From: Bartonella grahamii ATCC 700132
GTDB lineage: Bacteria; Pseudomonadota; Alphaproteobacteria; Rhizobiales; Rhizobiaceae
Assembly (NCBI RefSeq): GCF_000518085.1
Contig: NZ_KI912377.1
Location: forward strand, 1 to 64,000
Direction: 5' to 3'
Length of the DNA: 64,000 nucleotides
Under the pieces are notes generated by a model. It ran no database searches, had not been told where the DNA came from, and saw only the letters and a list, made by a program, of their open reading frames with translations. Both the position numbers and the translations under genes were made by a program. Positions 39,168-50,465 of the stretch are shown in pieces. Positions within the stretch are counted from its first letter, which is position 1; every line of letters starts with the position of its first letter.

Positions 39168-40583
39168 TTAAACAGAATAGTACATATCAAATTCAACAGG
39201 ATGGGGTGTTGTTTCGTAGCGCAAGACTTCTTGCATCTTTACTTGAATGAAGGAATTAATCTGATCATCATCAAAAACGTCGCCAGCTTTAAGAAAGCCA
39301 CGATCTTTGTCAAGTGCTTCAAGTGCTTCACGCAGACTTCCTGAAACAGTAGGGATTTCTTTGAGTTCTTTTAAGGGAAGATCATAAAGATCTTTATCCA
39401 TAGCATGTCCAGGATGAATTTTGTTTTTGATGCCATCAAGACCAGCCATTAAAAGGGCTGCAAATGCCAAATAGGGATTTGCTGTTGGGTCTGGAAAACG
39501 AACTTCTACGCGTTTTGAATTTGGTGAGGAGCTCATTGGGATACGGCAAGATGCAGAACGATTACGTGCTGAATAGGCAAGAAGAACAGGAGCTTCATAA
39601 CCAGGAACCAAACGTTTATAGGAGTTTGTGGATGGGTTTGTGAAAGCATTGATTGCTTTTGCGTGCTTAATAACACCACCGATAAAAAATAAACAGGTTT
39701 CTGATAGTCCGGCATATTCATTTCCTGCAAAAATGGGTTTGCCATCTTTCCAAATGGAGATGTGGACATGCATTCCAGAGCCGTTATCACCAAAAACTGG
39801 TTTTGGCATGAAGGTTGCTGTTTTCCCATAACTGTTTGCTATTTGATGTACAACATATTTAAAAATTTGCATCTTGTCAGCCTCGCGAACGAGTGTATCA
39901 AAACGAATACCCAATTCGTGTTGGCCTGCTGCTACTTCGTGATGGTGTTTTTCGACCTGTACGCCCATATCTTTGAGTGCTGTGAGCATTTCAGAACGCA
40001 TATCTTGGCAGGAATCAATCGGCGGAACAGGAAGGTAGCCTCCCTTTATTCGTGGGCGATGTCCTAGATTGCCTGTTTCATATTCCGTATCATCATTGGA
40101 GGGAAGTTCACTTGAATCGAGTTTAAACCCTGTGTTGTAAGGATCCGTTTTATAGCGCACATCATCAAAGATAAAAAACTCTGCTTCTGGACCTACATTG
40201 ATTGTATCTCCAATGCCTAAAGATTTCATATAAACTTCAGCTCTTTTGGCGATAGAACGAGGATCTCTACGATAAAATTCACCAGAGACAGGATCAAGTA
40301 CATTACAAAATATGACCAAAGTAGATTGAGCAAAAAAAGGATCAATATGTGCTGTTTCTGGATCTGGCATTAAAACCATGTCAGATTCATTAATTGTTTT
40401 CCAACCAGCAATTGAAGAACCATCAAACATGACACCATCACTAAAAGTATCTTCGCTGATCTCTGCAATATCCATTGTAATGTGATGCAATTTTCCTCGT
40501 GGATCAGTAAAACGTAAATCAACAAAACGGATTTCGTTGTCTGTAATCTGTTTGATAATATCTGATGCGGTTGTCATATTCAA
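39168..40583 (-). CDS. glnA: Glutamine synthetase, type I
   Basis: 471 residues, the standard GSI length. Conserved blocks: [17 protein letters not shown] (beta-grasp latch), [10 protein letters not shown] (metal ligands), [10 protein letters not shown]-like block near residue 265 and NRSASCRIP. The adenylylation site is Tyr400 in DKDLYDLP, so activity is probably controlled by GlnE, with PII upstream. The enzyme makes glutamine from glutamate and ammonia. It lies 53 bp downstream of glnB in the classic glnBA operon. Confidence 0.96.
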   Translation of the reverse strand: MNMTTASDIIKQITDNEIRFVDLRFTDPRGKLHHITMDIAEISEDTFSDGVMFDGSSIAGWKTINESDMVLMPDPETAHIDPFFAQSTLVIFCNVLDPVSGEFYRRDPRSIAKRAEVYMKSLGIGDTINVGPEAEFFIFDDVRYKTDPYNTGFKLDSSELPSNDDTEYETGNLGHRPRIKGGYLPVPPIDSCQDMRSEMLTALKDMGVQVEKHHHEVAAGQHELGIRFDTLVREADKMQIFKYVVHQIANSYGKTATFMPKPVFGDNGSGMHVHISIWKDGKPIFAGNEYAGLSETCLFFIGGVIKHAKAINAFTNPSTNSYKRLVPGYEAPVLLAYSARNRSASCRIPMSSSPNSKRVEVRFPDPTANPYLAFAALLMAGLDGIKNKIHPGHAMDKDLYDLPLKELKEIPTVSGSLREALEALDKDRGFLKAGDVFDDDQINSFIQVKMQEVLRYETTPHPVEFDMYYSV

Positions 40584-40636
40584 TTTCCTTAATATGGCGT
40601 TGAGATAGATAAAAAAGTGAATTTTCTCGTTATTTA

Positions 40637-41017
<381 letters not shown>

Positions 41018-41021
41018 TCAC

Positions 41022-41049
41022 ATTATATTGACAACTGTAAGATGTCCAA
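41022..41049 (-). promoter_or_regulatory. Candidate sigma-70 promoter for glnBA
   Basis: Minus strand: TTGGAC (41049-41044), 16-base spacer, TATAAT (41027-41022), about 46 bases upstream of the glnB start. The -10 is perfect; the -35 matches four of six. No GG-N10-GC sigma-54 element was seen in the same region. Confidence 0.4.
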
Positions 41050-41459
41050 CAGATACTTTGTGCACAAAAAGTCGAAAATAATGACACTCTATACTCTTTT
41101 AGGAGAGTTTCTTTTGTAGAATAAAGTCAAATACTGTTTTTTTGGAAAAAATCTTACAATTCTTGTACAAGAATTAAAATAATATAATAAAAAAGTTTTG
41201 TTTCTTTTTTGTTAGATAATACGTTGACTTATAATGATAATTAGACGTTTTCTACACTGAATGAGAAACTCTAATAGCGTGAGGTTTTCTCATTTTAGAT
41301 CTTTTTATCGTCAATCAATCAAAACGATACCTTTGTATATCATGAATAGTACGAGTGTGTGAATAAAAACATTTGAAAAAAATAAAATGCTTTTTATGAA
41401 AGCTTTCGATAACTAAAGTTTTTGCAATATTAGGGAGTAGGGGGGAGACACATATTGGA
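41050..41459. other. Intergenic DNA between glnB and integrase relic
   Basis: No gene. A TTGACTTATAATGATAATT segment at about 41223-41243 recurs, with one change, near 1293-1313 ahead of the other integrase relic. A hairpin-like pair, ATGAGAAACT with AGGTTTTCTCAT, lies at about 41260-41295. Confidence 0.4.
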
Positions 41460-42000
41460 AAAGAGTGTGATGATGCCGACTATGCTTCTTCATAAACGTA
41501 AAGATGGTGGTATACAATAATGGATTTATCATTATAGCATTAGGTGCCGTCGTGAAATGGGCTTGAGAGCGTTGAGGAATATTTCTTTAAAACAGATGTG
41601 TGAATCGGCAACGCAAATATATTTTGTTTGGGGCGTTTTGTCTCTTCGTGAGGAATGTGATTCCATTAAGGAACGCGATAAACAAAAGCGTGAAGCAATG
41701 GGCACTCTTCATAAGATACTGTTGCGGATGCCTTTGAAAATCGTAAAGATAAATTAAAAGGAGATGTAAAGATAGGAACTTAATTTATCCCCTTAAAACT
41801 TCGTATTCTTTCCAAATTGGGCTGTTTGGCCGTTTCAGATATAAAAAACAGAGAATAAATACGCAATTATGCGCGCGTTCCTATGGGCAATACGAAAACT
41901 GAAACAGCTTATAGAGCGCTAAATTGTTTCAGCCTTTGCTTTAAACATGTTGCACCACTGGAATTTAGGTGTTGGTGTTTACAGGTAACAATAAAGTACA
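41460..42000 (+). pseudogene. Relic of phage/island tyrosine integrase
   Basis: From about 41480 the frame reads LHKRKDGGIQ, a stop, WIYHYSIRCRREMGLRALRN, then SLKQMCESATQ, IKERDKQKREAMG, and after frameshifts ENRKDKLKGD, LKLRILSKLG and GNTKTETAYRALN. This is the arm-binding and core-binding part of a P4-type tyrosine integrase. The catalytic domain is missing. It is the better preserved of the two integrase relics in the window. It ends about 40 bp from the uvrA stop codon, so the old insertion lies between glnB and uvrA. Confidence 0.75.
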
Positions 42001-42039
42001 GGCTTTGTTCGTATGCTGTATTTACAATGGAAAGCGTTT

Positions 42040-44955
42040 TTAAGAATTAGAATTATAGAGAGAGGGGCGCAGTAAAACATCTTTTAGAAATTTTCCCGTG
42101 TAGGAAGCGGGAACCTTAATGATGTCCTCAGGGCGTCCAATTGCAACAATTTCACCACCACGATCTCCACCTTCTGGTCCTAAATCAATAATCCAGTCGG
42201 CTGTCTTTATAACATCAAGGTTATGTTCAATGACTATAACTGTGTTGCCTAGCTCGACTAGTTCATGCAGCACTTCAAGAAGTTTGGAAATATCGTGAAA
42301 ATGTAAACCTGTTGTTGGTTCATCCAAAATATAGAGTGTACGTCCCGTTGTTTTACGTGAAAGTTCTTTCGCAAGTTTCACACGTTGTGCTTCTCCACCA
42401 GAAAGTGTGGTTGCTTGCTGTCCTACTTTTATGTAACCTAATCCTACTTTAATGAGAGTTTCCATTTTATTATGAATAGCGGGAATAGCTTGGAAAAATT
42501 CCTCTGCCTTTTCAATTGTCATATCCAAAATATCGGCTATAGACTGTCCTTTGAATTTTATTTCTAGTGTTTCTCGATTATAGCGTTTTCCTTTACAGAC
42601 ATCGCAAGTAACATAGACATCGGGTAAAAAGTGCATTTCAATTTTTATGACTCCATCACCTTGACATGCTTCGCAACGTCCTCCTTTAACATTAAATGAA
42701 AAACGCCCAGCTTTATAACCACGGGCTTTTGATTCTGGAAGATCAGCAAACCACTCACGAATCGGTGTAAAAGCGCCTGTATAGGTTGCGGGATTAGAGC
42801 GTGGGGTGCGTCCAATGGGGGACTGGTTGATATCAATGACTTTATCAAGAAATTCTAATCCTTCAATTTTGTCATAGCTGGCAGGGCTGTGATGAGAGCC
42901 CATGATATGATGTGAAGCTGCTTTGAAAAGCGTTTCAATAAGAAATGTTGACTTTCCTCCTCCAGAAACACCGGTTACACATGTGAAGGTTCCAAGAGGG
43001 ATGTTCGCATTGATATTTTTGAGGTTATTTCCCTTGGCGCCGATGATTTTAAGTGTTTTCATTTTTGATATTTTGCGTCGCACGGCGGGTATTTTAACAG
43101 CCATTTTTCCTGAAAGGTATCGCCCTGTGAGAGAGGCTGAATTTTCTATAATTTCCTGTGGTGTCCCTTGCGCTATGATTTCTCCACCATGAACGCCCGC
43201 GGCAGGGCCCATATCGACAACATAATCTGCTGTGAGAATAGCATCTTCATCATGTTCAACAACAATAACTGTATTGCCAAGATTGCGTAAATGACGCAGC
43301 ATTTCCAAAAGGCGTTCATTATCGCGTTGGTGTAAACCGATAGATGGTTCATCTAAAATATAAAGAACGCCTGTAAGACCAGAACCAATTTGGGATGCTA
43401 ACCGAATGCGTTGGCTTTCTCCACCTGAAAGCGTTCCTGAATTTCGAGACAAGGTAAGATATTCCAATCCTACATGATTTAAAAAAGCTAAGCGTTCGCG
43501 AATTTCTTTTAAAATACGTATGGCGATATTACGTTGTTTTTCTGTGAGATATTGATGAATATTGGCAAACCAATCATCTGCCTTTAGAATAGAAAGATCT
43601 GATATTTGCCCAATATGCATTCCGTGGATTTTTACAGCAAGTGCCTCTGGTTTTAAACGATAACCATGACAAGCTGGGCAAGGCGAAGAAGACATATAAC
43701 GTTCGATTTCTTCTCGAGACCAAGCAGAATCGGTTTCTTTCCAGCGTCTCTCCATATTGGGGATGATTCCTTCAAAAGGTTGGGTCGTTTTATGCGAACC
43801 AGAATTATTTTTATAGATAAAAGAAATTTCATCTTTTTTTGTACCGTAGAGAATAGCCTGTTGTGCTTCATTAGAGAGTTCACACCATTGATCTGTGAGT
43901 TTGAAACCGTAAGCTTTTCCTAATGCTTCTAGGGTTTGGCTATAATAAAGTGAATCCGATTTAGCCCAAGGAGCAATGGCGCCATTTTTGAGGGTAAGAT
44001 TTTTATTGGGCACAATTTTCAGTGGATCCATTGCTTTTTTGATGCCCAGTCCATCGCAGAGAGGACAGGCGCCAAAAGGATTATTGAACGAAAAAAGGCG
44101 TGGTTCAATTTCAGGAATAGAAAAACCCGATACAGGGCAGGAAAACTTTTCTGAAAAAATGAGCCGTTTGTGTGTATTATTTTTCGACTTATGAGCAGAT
44201 TCCTTTGTCGTTTCTTTTTGTGCTAAGGGTTGGTCTGCCATTTCAGCAATGGCAAGCCCATTTGCTAGCTGTAAACAGGTTTCTATACTATCAGCCAAGC
44301 GAGAGGTGATATCCTTCTGTACAACAATGCGGTCTACCACGACATCGATGTCGTGTTTATATTTTTTATCAAGAGGTGGAATATCAGCGATTTCATAGAA
44401 TTTTCCATCAACTTTAGCGCGTTGAAATCCTCTTTTTAAAAGTTCTGTTAGCTCTTTTTTATATTCTCCCTTTCGTCCTCGCACCAAAGGGGCCATAATA
44501 AAAATTCGTGTTCCTTCTGGTAAGGACATAATTTGATCCACCATTTGGCTTACTGTCTGGCTTTCAATAGGAAGTCCTGTCACAGGAGAATGAGGAATAC
44601 CAATACGTGCAAAGAGAAGACGCATGTAATCGTGGATTTCAGTAACGGTACCTACCGTTGAACGAGGATTGCGACTGGTTGTTTTTTGTTCAATGGAGAT
44701 AGCTGGAGAGAGACCGTCTATGCGGTCGACATCGGGTTTTTGCATGACTTCCAAAAATTGGCGTGCATAGGCTGAAAGGCTTTCGACATAGCGGCGTTGT
44801 CCTTCAGCGTAAATTGTATCAAAAGCTAAGGATGATTTTCCTGATCCGGAAAGTCCTGTTATAACAATAAGTTTGTCACGAGGCAGATCGAGATCAATAT
44901 TTTTAAGGTTATGCTCACGTGCACCGCGAATGGAGATATATTTTTGATAAGTCAT
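42040..44955 (-). CDS. uvrA: UvrABC excinuclease subunit A
   Basis: 971 residues. Two ABC ATPase modules: Walker [10 protein letters not shown] near the N-terminus and GVSGGGKST near residue 665, with signatures [12 protein letters not shown] and [12 protein letters not shown]. The main zinc module is intact (CEACQGDG and CDVCKGK). The first zinc site reads CPVSGFS with CPLC, so one of its four cysteines is serine. UvrA recognises bulky DNA lesions with UvrB to start nucleotide excision repair. Divergent from ssb, an arrangement conserved in alphaproteobacteria. Confidence 0.96.
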   Translation of the reverse strand: MTYQKYISIRGAREHNLKNIDLDLPRDKLIVITGLSGSGKSSLAFDTIYAEGQRRYVESLSAYARQFLEVMQKPDVDRIDGLSPAISIEQKTTSRNPRSTVGTVTEIHDYMRLLFARIGIPHSPVTGLPIESQTVSQMVDQIMSLPEGTRIFIMAPLVRGRKGEYKKELTELLKRGFQRAKVDGKFYEIADIPPLDKKYKHDIDVVVDRIVVQKDITSRLADSIETCLQLANGLAIAEMADQPLAQKETTKESAHKSKNNTHKRLIFSEKFSCPVSGFSIPEIEPRLFSFNNPFGACPLCDGLGIKKAMDPLKIVPNKNLTLKNGAIAPWAKSDSLYYSQTLEALGKAYGFKLTDQWCELSNEAQQAILYGTKKDEISFIYKNNSGSHKTTQPFEGIIPNMERRWKETDSAWSREEIERYMSSSPCPACHGYRLKPEALAVKIHGMHIGQISDLSILKADDWFANIHQYLTEKQRNIAIRILKEIRERLAFLNHVGLEYLTLSRNSGTLSGGESQRIRLASQIGSGLTGVLYILDEPSIGLHQRDNERLLEMLRHLRNLGNTVIVVEHDEDAILTADYVVDMGPAAGVHGGEIIAQGTPQEIIENSASLTGRYLSGKMAVKIPAVRRKISKMKTLKIIGAKGNNLKNINANIPLGTFTCVTGVSGGGKSTFLIETLFKAASHHIMGSHHSPASYDKIEGLEFLDKVIDINQSPIGRTPRSNPATYTGAFTPIREWFADLPESKARGYKAGRFSFNVKGGRCEACQGDGVIKIEMHFLPDVYVTCDVCKGKRYNRETLEIKFKGQSIADILDMTIEKAEEFFQAIPAIHNKMETLIKVGLGYIKVGQQATTLSGGEAQRVKLAKELSRKTTGRTLYILDEPTTGLHFHDISKLLEVLHELVELGNTVIVIEHNLDVIKTADWIIDLGPEGGDRGGEIVAIGRPEDIIKVPASYTGKFLKDVLLRPSLYNSNS

Positions 44956-45029
44956 ATTTTATCCTTGGCATATGTGACAAAAACTGAGCACCTAAAATGG
45001 AATAAAACTGTTTTTTTAGAATTACAATG

Positions 45030-45262
45030 TGTTTAACTGCTTTAATGCTAAAGGAAGGTATAAGTTTTGTGAAAAGAAAAATACAAATGAGCAGCTTTTT
45101 ATTCTCTCGTGGTGGAATAAACTATGCGTCTTTATCATCTTTTGTTATAATTACACGGATACAATATTGGGAAAGGATAGCAATATCCATATTGAAGGTC
45201 AATTGCAGACATGTAAATTGAAGGTCGAGATGGTTATAACTGTTATAAAACAGAGTATTTTA
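45030..45262 (+). pseudogene. Decayed partial copy of ssb
   Basis: The stretch reads EKKNTNEQ near 45075 and KDSNIHIEGQLQTCK near 45180-45215, matching [11 protein letters not shown] and [15 protein letters not shown] of the intact SSB. The DNA that follows keeps matching the ssb segment for the next ~40 bases, in a shifted frame (ATGGTTATAACTGTTATAAAACAGAG against ATGACCGTTATACAACAGAG). The start, the N-terminal strand and the tail are missing. It lies directly upstream of the real gene, so it is a tandem duplicate in decay. Confidence 0.7.
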
Positions 45263-45288
45263 CGAATTAAAATTTTGGAGTTTATGCG

Positions 45289-45795
45289 ATGGCTGGTAGC
45301 CTTAATAAAGTTATTTTGATTGGTAATCTTGGTGCGGATCCTGAAATCCGCCGTTTGAATTCTGGTGACCAAGTGGCAAATTTACGTATTGCTACTTCAG
45401 AAAGTTGGCGTGATCGGAATACAAATGAGCGAAAAGAACGCACTGAGTGGCATAATATTGTTATTTTTAATGAAAACCTTGTCAAAGTTGCAGAGCAATA
45501 TTTAAAAAAAGGCAGCAAAATTTACATTGAGGGGCAGTTACAGACACGAAAATGGCAAGATCAAAATGGAAATGACCGTTATACAACAGAGGTTGTTTTG
45601 CAAAAGTACCGTGGCGAATTACAAATGCTTGATGGGCGGGGAGCCGCGGGCGGGGAGCAAGGAGCAAGTCAAGGGGGGAGTTATAGTGGTGGCTTTGCCG
45701 ATAGTAACTCAAATCAGAGAAATACGTTTGGTCAAAATAATAATCAATTGGGAGAAAGTTTTTCACACAAATTAGATGATGACGTACCTTTTTAA
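45289..45795 (+). CDS. ssb: Single-stranded DNA-binding protein
   Basis: 168 residues. OB-fold with [16 protein letters not shown] at the N-terminus and [18 protein letters not shown], a Gly/Asn/Gln-rich linker, and the acidic C-terminal tip DDDVPF that binds partner proteins. ATG 45289 follows TTGGAG. It coats single strands in replication, recombination and repair. Divergent from uvrA and upstream of gyrA. Confidence 0.95.
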   Translation: MAGSLNKVILIGNLGADPEIRRLNSGDQVANLRIATSESWRDRNTNERKERTEWHNIVIFNENLVKVAEQYLKKGSKIYIEGQLQTRKWQDQNGNDRYTTEVVLQKYRGELQMLDGRGAAGGEQGASQGGSYSGGFADSNSNQRNTFGQNNNQLGESFSHKLDDDVPF

Positions 45796-46023
45796 GAGTC
45801 ATTATTTGTCGTATTACGATTACTTTATGATTTGGTTGTTTCAGATTTTTGAAGTTTAGCGAAGTGAAAATTGTTGATTATTATTGGTAATTTTAACATA
45901 AATTAATAACATCTTGAAAAATATTGTTAAATTTCTTTTTTGTCATGGGGGAGAAATTAGCATTTTGGTGTATTTTTCGATATAAATAAAGTGAAATGAT
46001 TCTTTTTTGAAAGTTTTAAAATT

Positions 46024-48807
46024 GTGACCGATCTTACTCCACACCCAGAACGTGATGTGCTAACCGGTATTGAACCAATCAGTATTATTGATGAAATGCA
46101 ACGCTCCTATCTCGATTATGCGATGAGCGTGATAGTTTCACGTGCACTCCCTGATGTTCGTGATGGTCTTAAGCCTGTTCATCGACGTATCCTTCATGCT
46201 ATGAATGAGATGGGGCTTTCTTTCAATAAGTCGTATCGTAAGTCTGCTGGTGTTGTTGGTGAGGTTATGGGGAAATTCCATCCCCATGGTGATGCTTCAA
46301 TTTATGATGCTTTAGTGCGTATGGCGCAGGACTTTTCTTTAAGAAATCCATTGATTGATGGTCAGGGAAATTTTGGTTCCGTTGATGGTGATCCACCCGC
46401 AGCTATGCGCTATACTGAGTGTCGTTTAGAAAAAGTTTCAGAAGAACTTTTAGCTGATATAGATAAAGATACTGTTGATTTTCAGGATAATTACGATGGG
46501 CGTGAGCGTGAACCGGTTGTCTTACCAGCGCGTTTTCCCAATCTTTTGGTTAATGGGTCAGGGGGGATTGCTGTGGGAATGGCAACCAATATTCCTCCCC
46601 ATAATCTTGGTGAAGTCGTTGATGGTTGTATCGCTTTGATTGATAATCCCGATATCACACTCGATAAAATAATTGAAATTATTCCTGGTCCAGATTTTCC
46701 TACAGGGGGCATTATCCTCGGCCTTTCTGGTGTCCGTGCAGCTTATGAAACAGGGCGTGGCTCAATCATTATGCGTGCTAAAGTTGAGATCGAAGAAATT
46801 CGCAGTGGTCGACAAGCAATTATTGTGAGTGAGATTCCTTATCAAGTTAATAAGGCAACGATGATTGAGAAAATGGCCGAATTGGTGCGCGATAAACGCA
46901 TTGAGGGAATCTCTGATTTGCGTGACGAATCTGATCGTGATGGATATCGGGTTGTTATTGAGCTGAAGAAAGATGTTGTTGCGGAAGTTGTTTTAAACCA
47001 ATTATATCGGTATACGCCGCTACAAACTTCCTTTGGTTGTAATATGGTTGCTTTGAATGGGGGAAAACCCGAACAGATGACGTTGCTTGATATGCTTCGT
47101 GCATTTGTTTCTTTTCGGGAAGAAGTTGTCAGTCGGCGAACAAAATATCTTTTGCGTAAAGCGCGTGAGCGAGCACATGTTTTGGTTGGTCTTGCCCTTG
47201 CTGTTGCCAATATTGATGAAATTATAGCACTTATTCGCAAAGCTCCTGATCCGCAGACAGCACGTGCACAGTTAATGGAGCGACGCTGGCCAGCAATGGA
47301 TGTCGCGCCTTTGATTAAACTTATTGATGATCCTCGTCATATTATTCATGAGGATGGTACTTATAATCTCTCTGAAGAACAGGCGCGTGCTATTTTAGAA
47401 TTGCGTTTGCAACGATTGACAGCCCTTGGGCGTGATGAAATCGCTGATGAATTGAATAAAATTGGCGTGGATATCGCTGACTATCTTGATATCTTGGCAT
47501 CACGCGTACGCATTATGTGTATTGTTAAGGATGAGTTGAGTGCTCTTCGTGAGGAATTTGCAACGCCGCGACGTACCGTATTTGGTTTTGGTAGCGCTGA
47601 GATGGAGAGTGAAGATCTGATCGCACCAGAGGATATGGTGGTAACGGTGAGTCATAGTGGCTATATTAAACGTGTGCCTCTTAATACCTATCGTGCACAG
47701 CGACGTGGTGGTAAGGGGCGTTCTGGTATGTCCACGAAGGATGAGGATTTTGTAACGCGATTGTTTGTTGCCAATACGCATACTCCGGTTCTTTTCTTTT
47801 CATCACGTGGGATTGTTTATAAGGAAAAAGTTTGGCGATTGCCGCTGGGTACACCCCAATCGCGTGGGCGGGCTTTGATCAATATGCTTCCCTTACAACA
47901 AGGTGAGCGTATTACAACGATTATGCCTTTGCCTGAAGATGAAGCGAGCTGGAGTGCATTGGATGTTATGTTTGCGACCACACGTGGAACTGTGCGTCGT
48001 AATAAATTATCAGATTTCGTTCAAGTTAATCGTAATGGTAAAATTGCAATGAAACTTGATGAAGAAGATGAAATTCTTTCTGTTGAAACCTGTACAGAAC
48101 ATGATGATGTTGTTCTAACAACAGCCAATGGACAATGTATCCGTTTTCCAGTTGTTGATGTTCGTGTCTTTGCTGGGCGTAATTCTGTGGGAGTTCGTGG
48201 TATCAATTTAGCTAAAGGCGATAAAGTCATTTCGATGACAATTTTAGAGCATGTCGAGGCGACGTCCATTGAGCGTTCTGCTTATATTAAACGTGTAATG
48301 AATGAACGGCGTGCTTTTGGTGCAGATGCTGATGTTGAAGATATTGTAACTCTTGATGAGGAAGATGGGGGTGCTGAAACAGAGTTAACAGATGAACGTT
48401 ATGCAGAACTTCATGCACGTGAACAAATGCTTTTGACGGTGAGCGAGTTTGGTTATGGTAAACGCTCTTCGTCCTATGAGTTTCGGATTTCCGGACGTGG
48501 CGGAAAAGGGATTCGTGCAACGGATCCATCTAAAACAGCTGAAATTGGTAAATTAGTAGCGGCTTTTCCGGTGAAGGCGCAAGATCAAATTATGTTGGTA
48601 TCAGATGGGGGACAGCTTATTCGTGTTCCTGTTGAGGGAATTCGTACTGCTGGGCGCTCAACTAAGGGAGTCACAATTTTTAATACAGCCAAAGGTGAAA
48701 GAGTCGTATCGGTTGAACGTATTTCTGAACCTGAAGATGATACGAGTTCATTAGATGATGAAGGTGAGAAGCATTCTGATACAGTTGATATGAGCGAAGA
48801 AAAATAA
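46024..48807 (+). CDS. gyrA: DNA gyrase subunit A
   Basis: 927 residues. Active-site Tyr130 in AAMRYTE. The quinolone-resistance region reads [11 protein letters not shown], so the position equal to E. coli Ser83 is Ala91 while Asp95 (E. coli Asp87) is kept. The C-terminal beta-pinwheel contains the GyrA box QRRGGKGR. An acidic tail ends the protein. The start is GTG. GyrA with GyrB introduces negative supercoils. An insertion around residues 760-800 is rich in acidic residues, common in alphaproteobacteria. coaD follows 24 bp downstream. Confidence 0.96.
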   Translation: MTDLTPHPERDVLTGIEPISIIDEMQRSYLDYAMSVIVSRALPDVRDGLKPVHRRILHAMNEMGLSFNKSYRKSAGVVGEVMGKFHPHGDASIYDALVRMAQDFSLRNPLIDGQGNFGSVDGDPPAAMRYTECRLEKVSEELLADIDKDTVDFQDNYDGREREPVVLPARFPNLLVNGSGGIAVGMATNIPPHNLGEVVDGCIALIDNPDITLDKIIEIIPGPDFPTGGIILGLSGVRAAYETGRGSIIMRAKVEIEEIRSGRQAIIVSEIPYQVNKATMIEKMAELVRDKRIEGISDLRDESDRDGYRVVIELKKDVVAEVVLNQLYRYTPLQTSFGCNMVALNGGKPEQMTLLDMLRAFVSFREEVVSRRTKYLLRKARERAHVLVGLALAVANIDEIIALIRKAPDPQTARAQLMERRWPAMDVAPLIKLIDDPRHIIHEDGTYNLSEEQARAILELRLQRLTALGRDEIADELNKIGVDIADYLDILASRVRIMCIVKDELSALREEFATPRRTVFGFGSAEMESEDLIAPEDMVVTVSHSGYIKRVPLNTYRAQRRGGKGRSGMSTKDEDFVTRLFVANTHTPVLFFSSRGIVYKEKVWRLPLGTPQSRGRALINMLPLQQGERITTIMPLPEDEASWSALDVMFATTRGTVRRNKLSDFVQVNRNGKIAMKLDEEDEILSVETCTEHDDVVLTTANGQCIRFPVVDVRVFAGRNSVGVRGINLAKGDKVISMTILEHVEATSIERSAYIKRVMNERRAFGADADVEDIVTLDEEDGGAETELTDERYAELHAREQMLLTVSEFGYGKRSSSYEFRISGRGGKGIRATDPSKTAEIGKLVAAFPVKAQDQIMLVSDGGQLIRVPVEGIRTAGRSTKGVTIFNTAKGERVVSVERISEPEDDTSSLDDEGEKHSDTVDMSEEK

Positions 48808-48831
48808 TTTTGAAGAGGATGGAGTAAAATC

Positions 48832-49338
48832 ATGAAAATTGCTCTTTACGCAGGTTCTTTTGATCCTCTTACAAATGGTCATCTTGATGTTTTGAAAGGG
48901 TGTTTTGTGTTAGCTGATAAGGTGGTCGTCGCTATAGGGATACAGGCTGACAAAAAAACACTCTTTAGCTTTGAAGAGCGTGTTGATTTCATTACGCAGG
49001 TAGGGAAAGACTTTTTTGGTGCGGATTCTAATCGATTGCAGGTTCTTTCCTTTAGCAACCTTCTAATTGAGAAGGCGCGTGAAGTTGGTGCTTCATTTCT
49101 CATTCGTGGATTGCGTGATGGTACTGATCTTGATTATGAAATGCAAATGGCAGGGATGAATGGCGTTATGGCTCCTGAATTGCAAACTGTTTTTTTGCCG
49201 GCAAGCGTTTCTGGGCGTGCGATAACTTCTACATTGGTACGCCAAATTGCCTCTATGGGAGGTGATGTGACACCATTTGTGCCGCCCAATATTGCACAAG
49301 CTTTGAGTTCGAAATTCCAATCTTTTAGGGAAGAATAA
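48832..49338 (+). CDS. coaD: Phosphopantetheine adenylyltransferase
   Basis: 168 residues. The nucleotidyltransferase signature [15 protein letters not shown] holds the T/H-x-G-H motif. [23 protein letters not shown] is the family block for phosphopantetheine binding, and [10 protein letters not shown] the C-terminal one. It makes dephospho-CoA, the fourth step of CoA synthesis. ATG follows AAGAGGATGGAG. It lies between gyrA and ppiA, the usual alphaproteobacterial order. Confidence 0.95.
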   Translation: MKIALYAGSFDPLTNGHLDVLKGCFVLADKVVVAIGIQADKKTLFSFEERVDFITQVGKDFFGADSNRLQVLSFSNLLIEKAREVGASFLIRGLRDGTDLDYEMQMAGMNGVMAPELQTVFLPASVSGRAITSTLVRQIASMGGDVTPFVPPNIAQALSSKFQSFREE

Positions 49339-49340
49339 TT

Positions 49341-49934
49341 GTGTCTCGTAGAATTTTTGCTGTTGTGATATGTGTGTTTTGTTTTTTTTCATTATTCGCT
49401 GTCGCCGGTAATTCTAGTCCAGCAAGTGATGCGAGCCTCCTTGTTTTATCTCTCAAAGATGGTGATGTCATTATTCGTCTGCGTCCTGATTTGGCGCCAA
49501 AACATGTTGCGCAAATCAAAAGATTAACAGAAGAGGGGGCCTATAATAATGTTGTGTTTCATCGCGTTATTCCTAATTTCATGGCACAAACTGGTGATGT
49601 AAAGTTTGGAAAAAAAGGCAGTAGAGATTTTGATCTGAAACGCGTTGGTATGGGAGGCTCAAATTATCCCAATATACCGGCAGAGTTTTCAAAGCAGCCG
49701 TTTAAGCGTGGTACTGTTGGGATGGCACGGTCACAAGATCCGGATTCCGCGAATTCTCAATTCTTCATTTGTTTTGATGATGCTGCTTTTTTAAATGGTC
49801 AGTATACGGTTGTTGGAGAGGTTATAAAGGGGATGGATGTTGTTGATAAAATAAAAAAAGGTACGACAAGCAATAATGGATCTGTAAAAAATCCTGATGT
49901 TATTAATGCTGCTACTTTACAAGTTGAGAAATGA
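49341..49934 (+). CDS. ppiA: Peptidyl-prolyl cis-trans isomerase, cyclophilin type, exported
   Basis: 197 residues. Signal peptide of about 23 residues (ends near VAGNSS) followed by a cyclophilin domain: NVVFHRVIPNFMAQTGD, then KRGTVGMARSQDPDSANSQFFI, which hold the catalytic Arg, Phe and Gln. It folds proline-containing proteins in the periplasm. GTG start 2 bp after the coaD stop. The next gene is its cytoplasmic paralogue. Confidence 0.92.
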   Translation: MSRRIFAVVICVFCFFSLFAVAGNSSPASDASLLVLSLKDGDVIIRLRPDLAPKHVAQIKRLTEEGAYNNVVFHRVIPNFMAQTGDVKFGKKGSRDFDLKRVGMGGSNYPNIPAEFSKQPFKRGTVGMARSQDPDSANSQFFICFDDAAFLNGQYTVVGEVIKGMDVVDKIKKGTTSNNGSVKNPDVINAATLQVEK

Positions 49935-49952
49935 ATCAAAGGAGCTTTCCAT

Positions 49953-50465
49953 ATGGCTGAGAATAAAAATCCAGAGAATACTTTAATTCTTGAAACAACA
50001 AAGGGCAGAGTTGTTATTGAGCTTTTGGCTGATTTAGCGCCTTGTCATGTTGCACGTATTAAAGAACTGGTACGTGAAGGTGCTTATGATAATGTTATTT
50101 TCCATCGCGTTATTGATGGTTTTATGGCGCAAACTGGCGATGTGCAATTTGGAAAGAAGGATAGTGAAAAATTCAATTTATCCCGTGCGGGTATGGGGGG
50201 GGCAGAAAAACCAAATTTAACAGCAGAGTTTTCAAATCTTTCTCATAAGCGTGGTACAGTTTCTATGGCACGTAGTCAGAATCCAAATTCTGCTAATTCT
50301 CAGTTTTTTATTTGTTTTGCAGATGCTCCGTGGCTTGATCGTCAATATTCCATATGGGGACAGGTTGTTGAAGGTATGGAAAATGTTGATAAAATTAAAC
50401 GTGGTGAACCTGTTGCAGATCCAGATTCAATTACCAAAGCCGTTATTGCTGCGGATGCAAAATAG
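49953..50465 (+). CDS. ppiB: Peptidyl-prolyl cis-trans isomerase, cyclophilin type, cytoplasmic
   Basis: 170 residues without a signal peptide. Cyclophilin blocks DNVIFHRVIDGFMAQTGDV and KRGTVSMARSQNPNSANSQ are close to those in the preceding gene, so the two arose by tandem duplication, with different cellular locations. ATG follows AAAGGAG. Last gene of the gyrA-coaD-ppiA-ppiB run. Confidence 0.92.
   Translation: MAENKNPENTLILETTKGRVVIELLADLAPCHVARIKELVREGAYDNVIFHRVIDGFMAQTGDVQFGKKDSEKFNLSRAGMGGAEKPNLTAEFSNLSHKRGTVSMARSQNPNSANSQFFICFADAPWLDRQYSIWGQVVEGMENVDKIKRGEPVADPDSITKAVIAADAK

Noticed and set aside
41221-41245. TTGACT...TATAAT as a promoter before the integrase relic
   Set aside because: The two boxes are adjacent rather than 16-18 bases apart, so they cannot act together as one promoter.
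46842-47240. Minus-strand 132-codon frame inside gyrA
   Set aside because: Antisense shadow of gyrA; composition is that of complementary codons.
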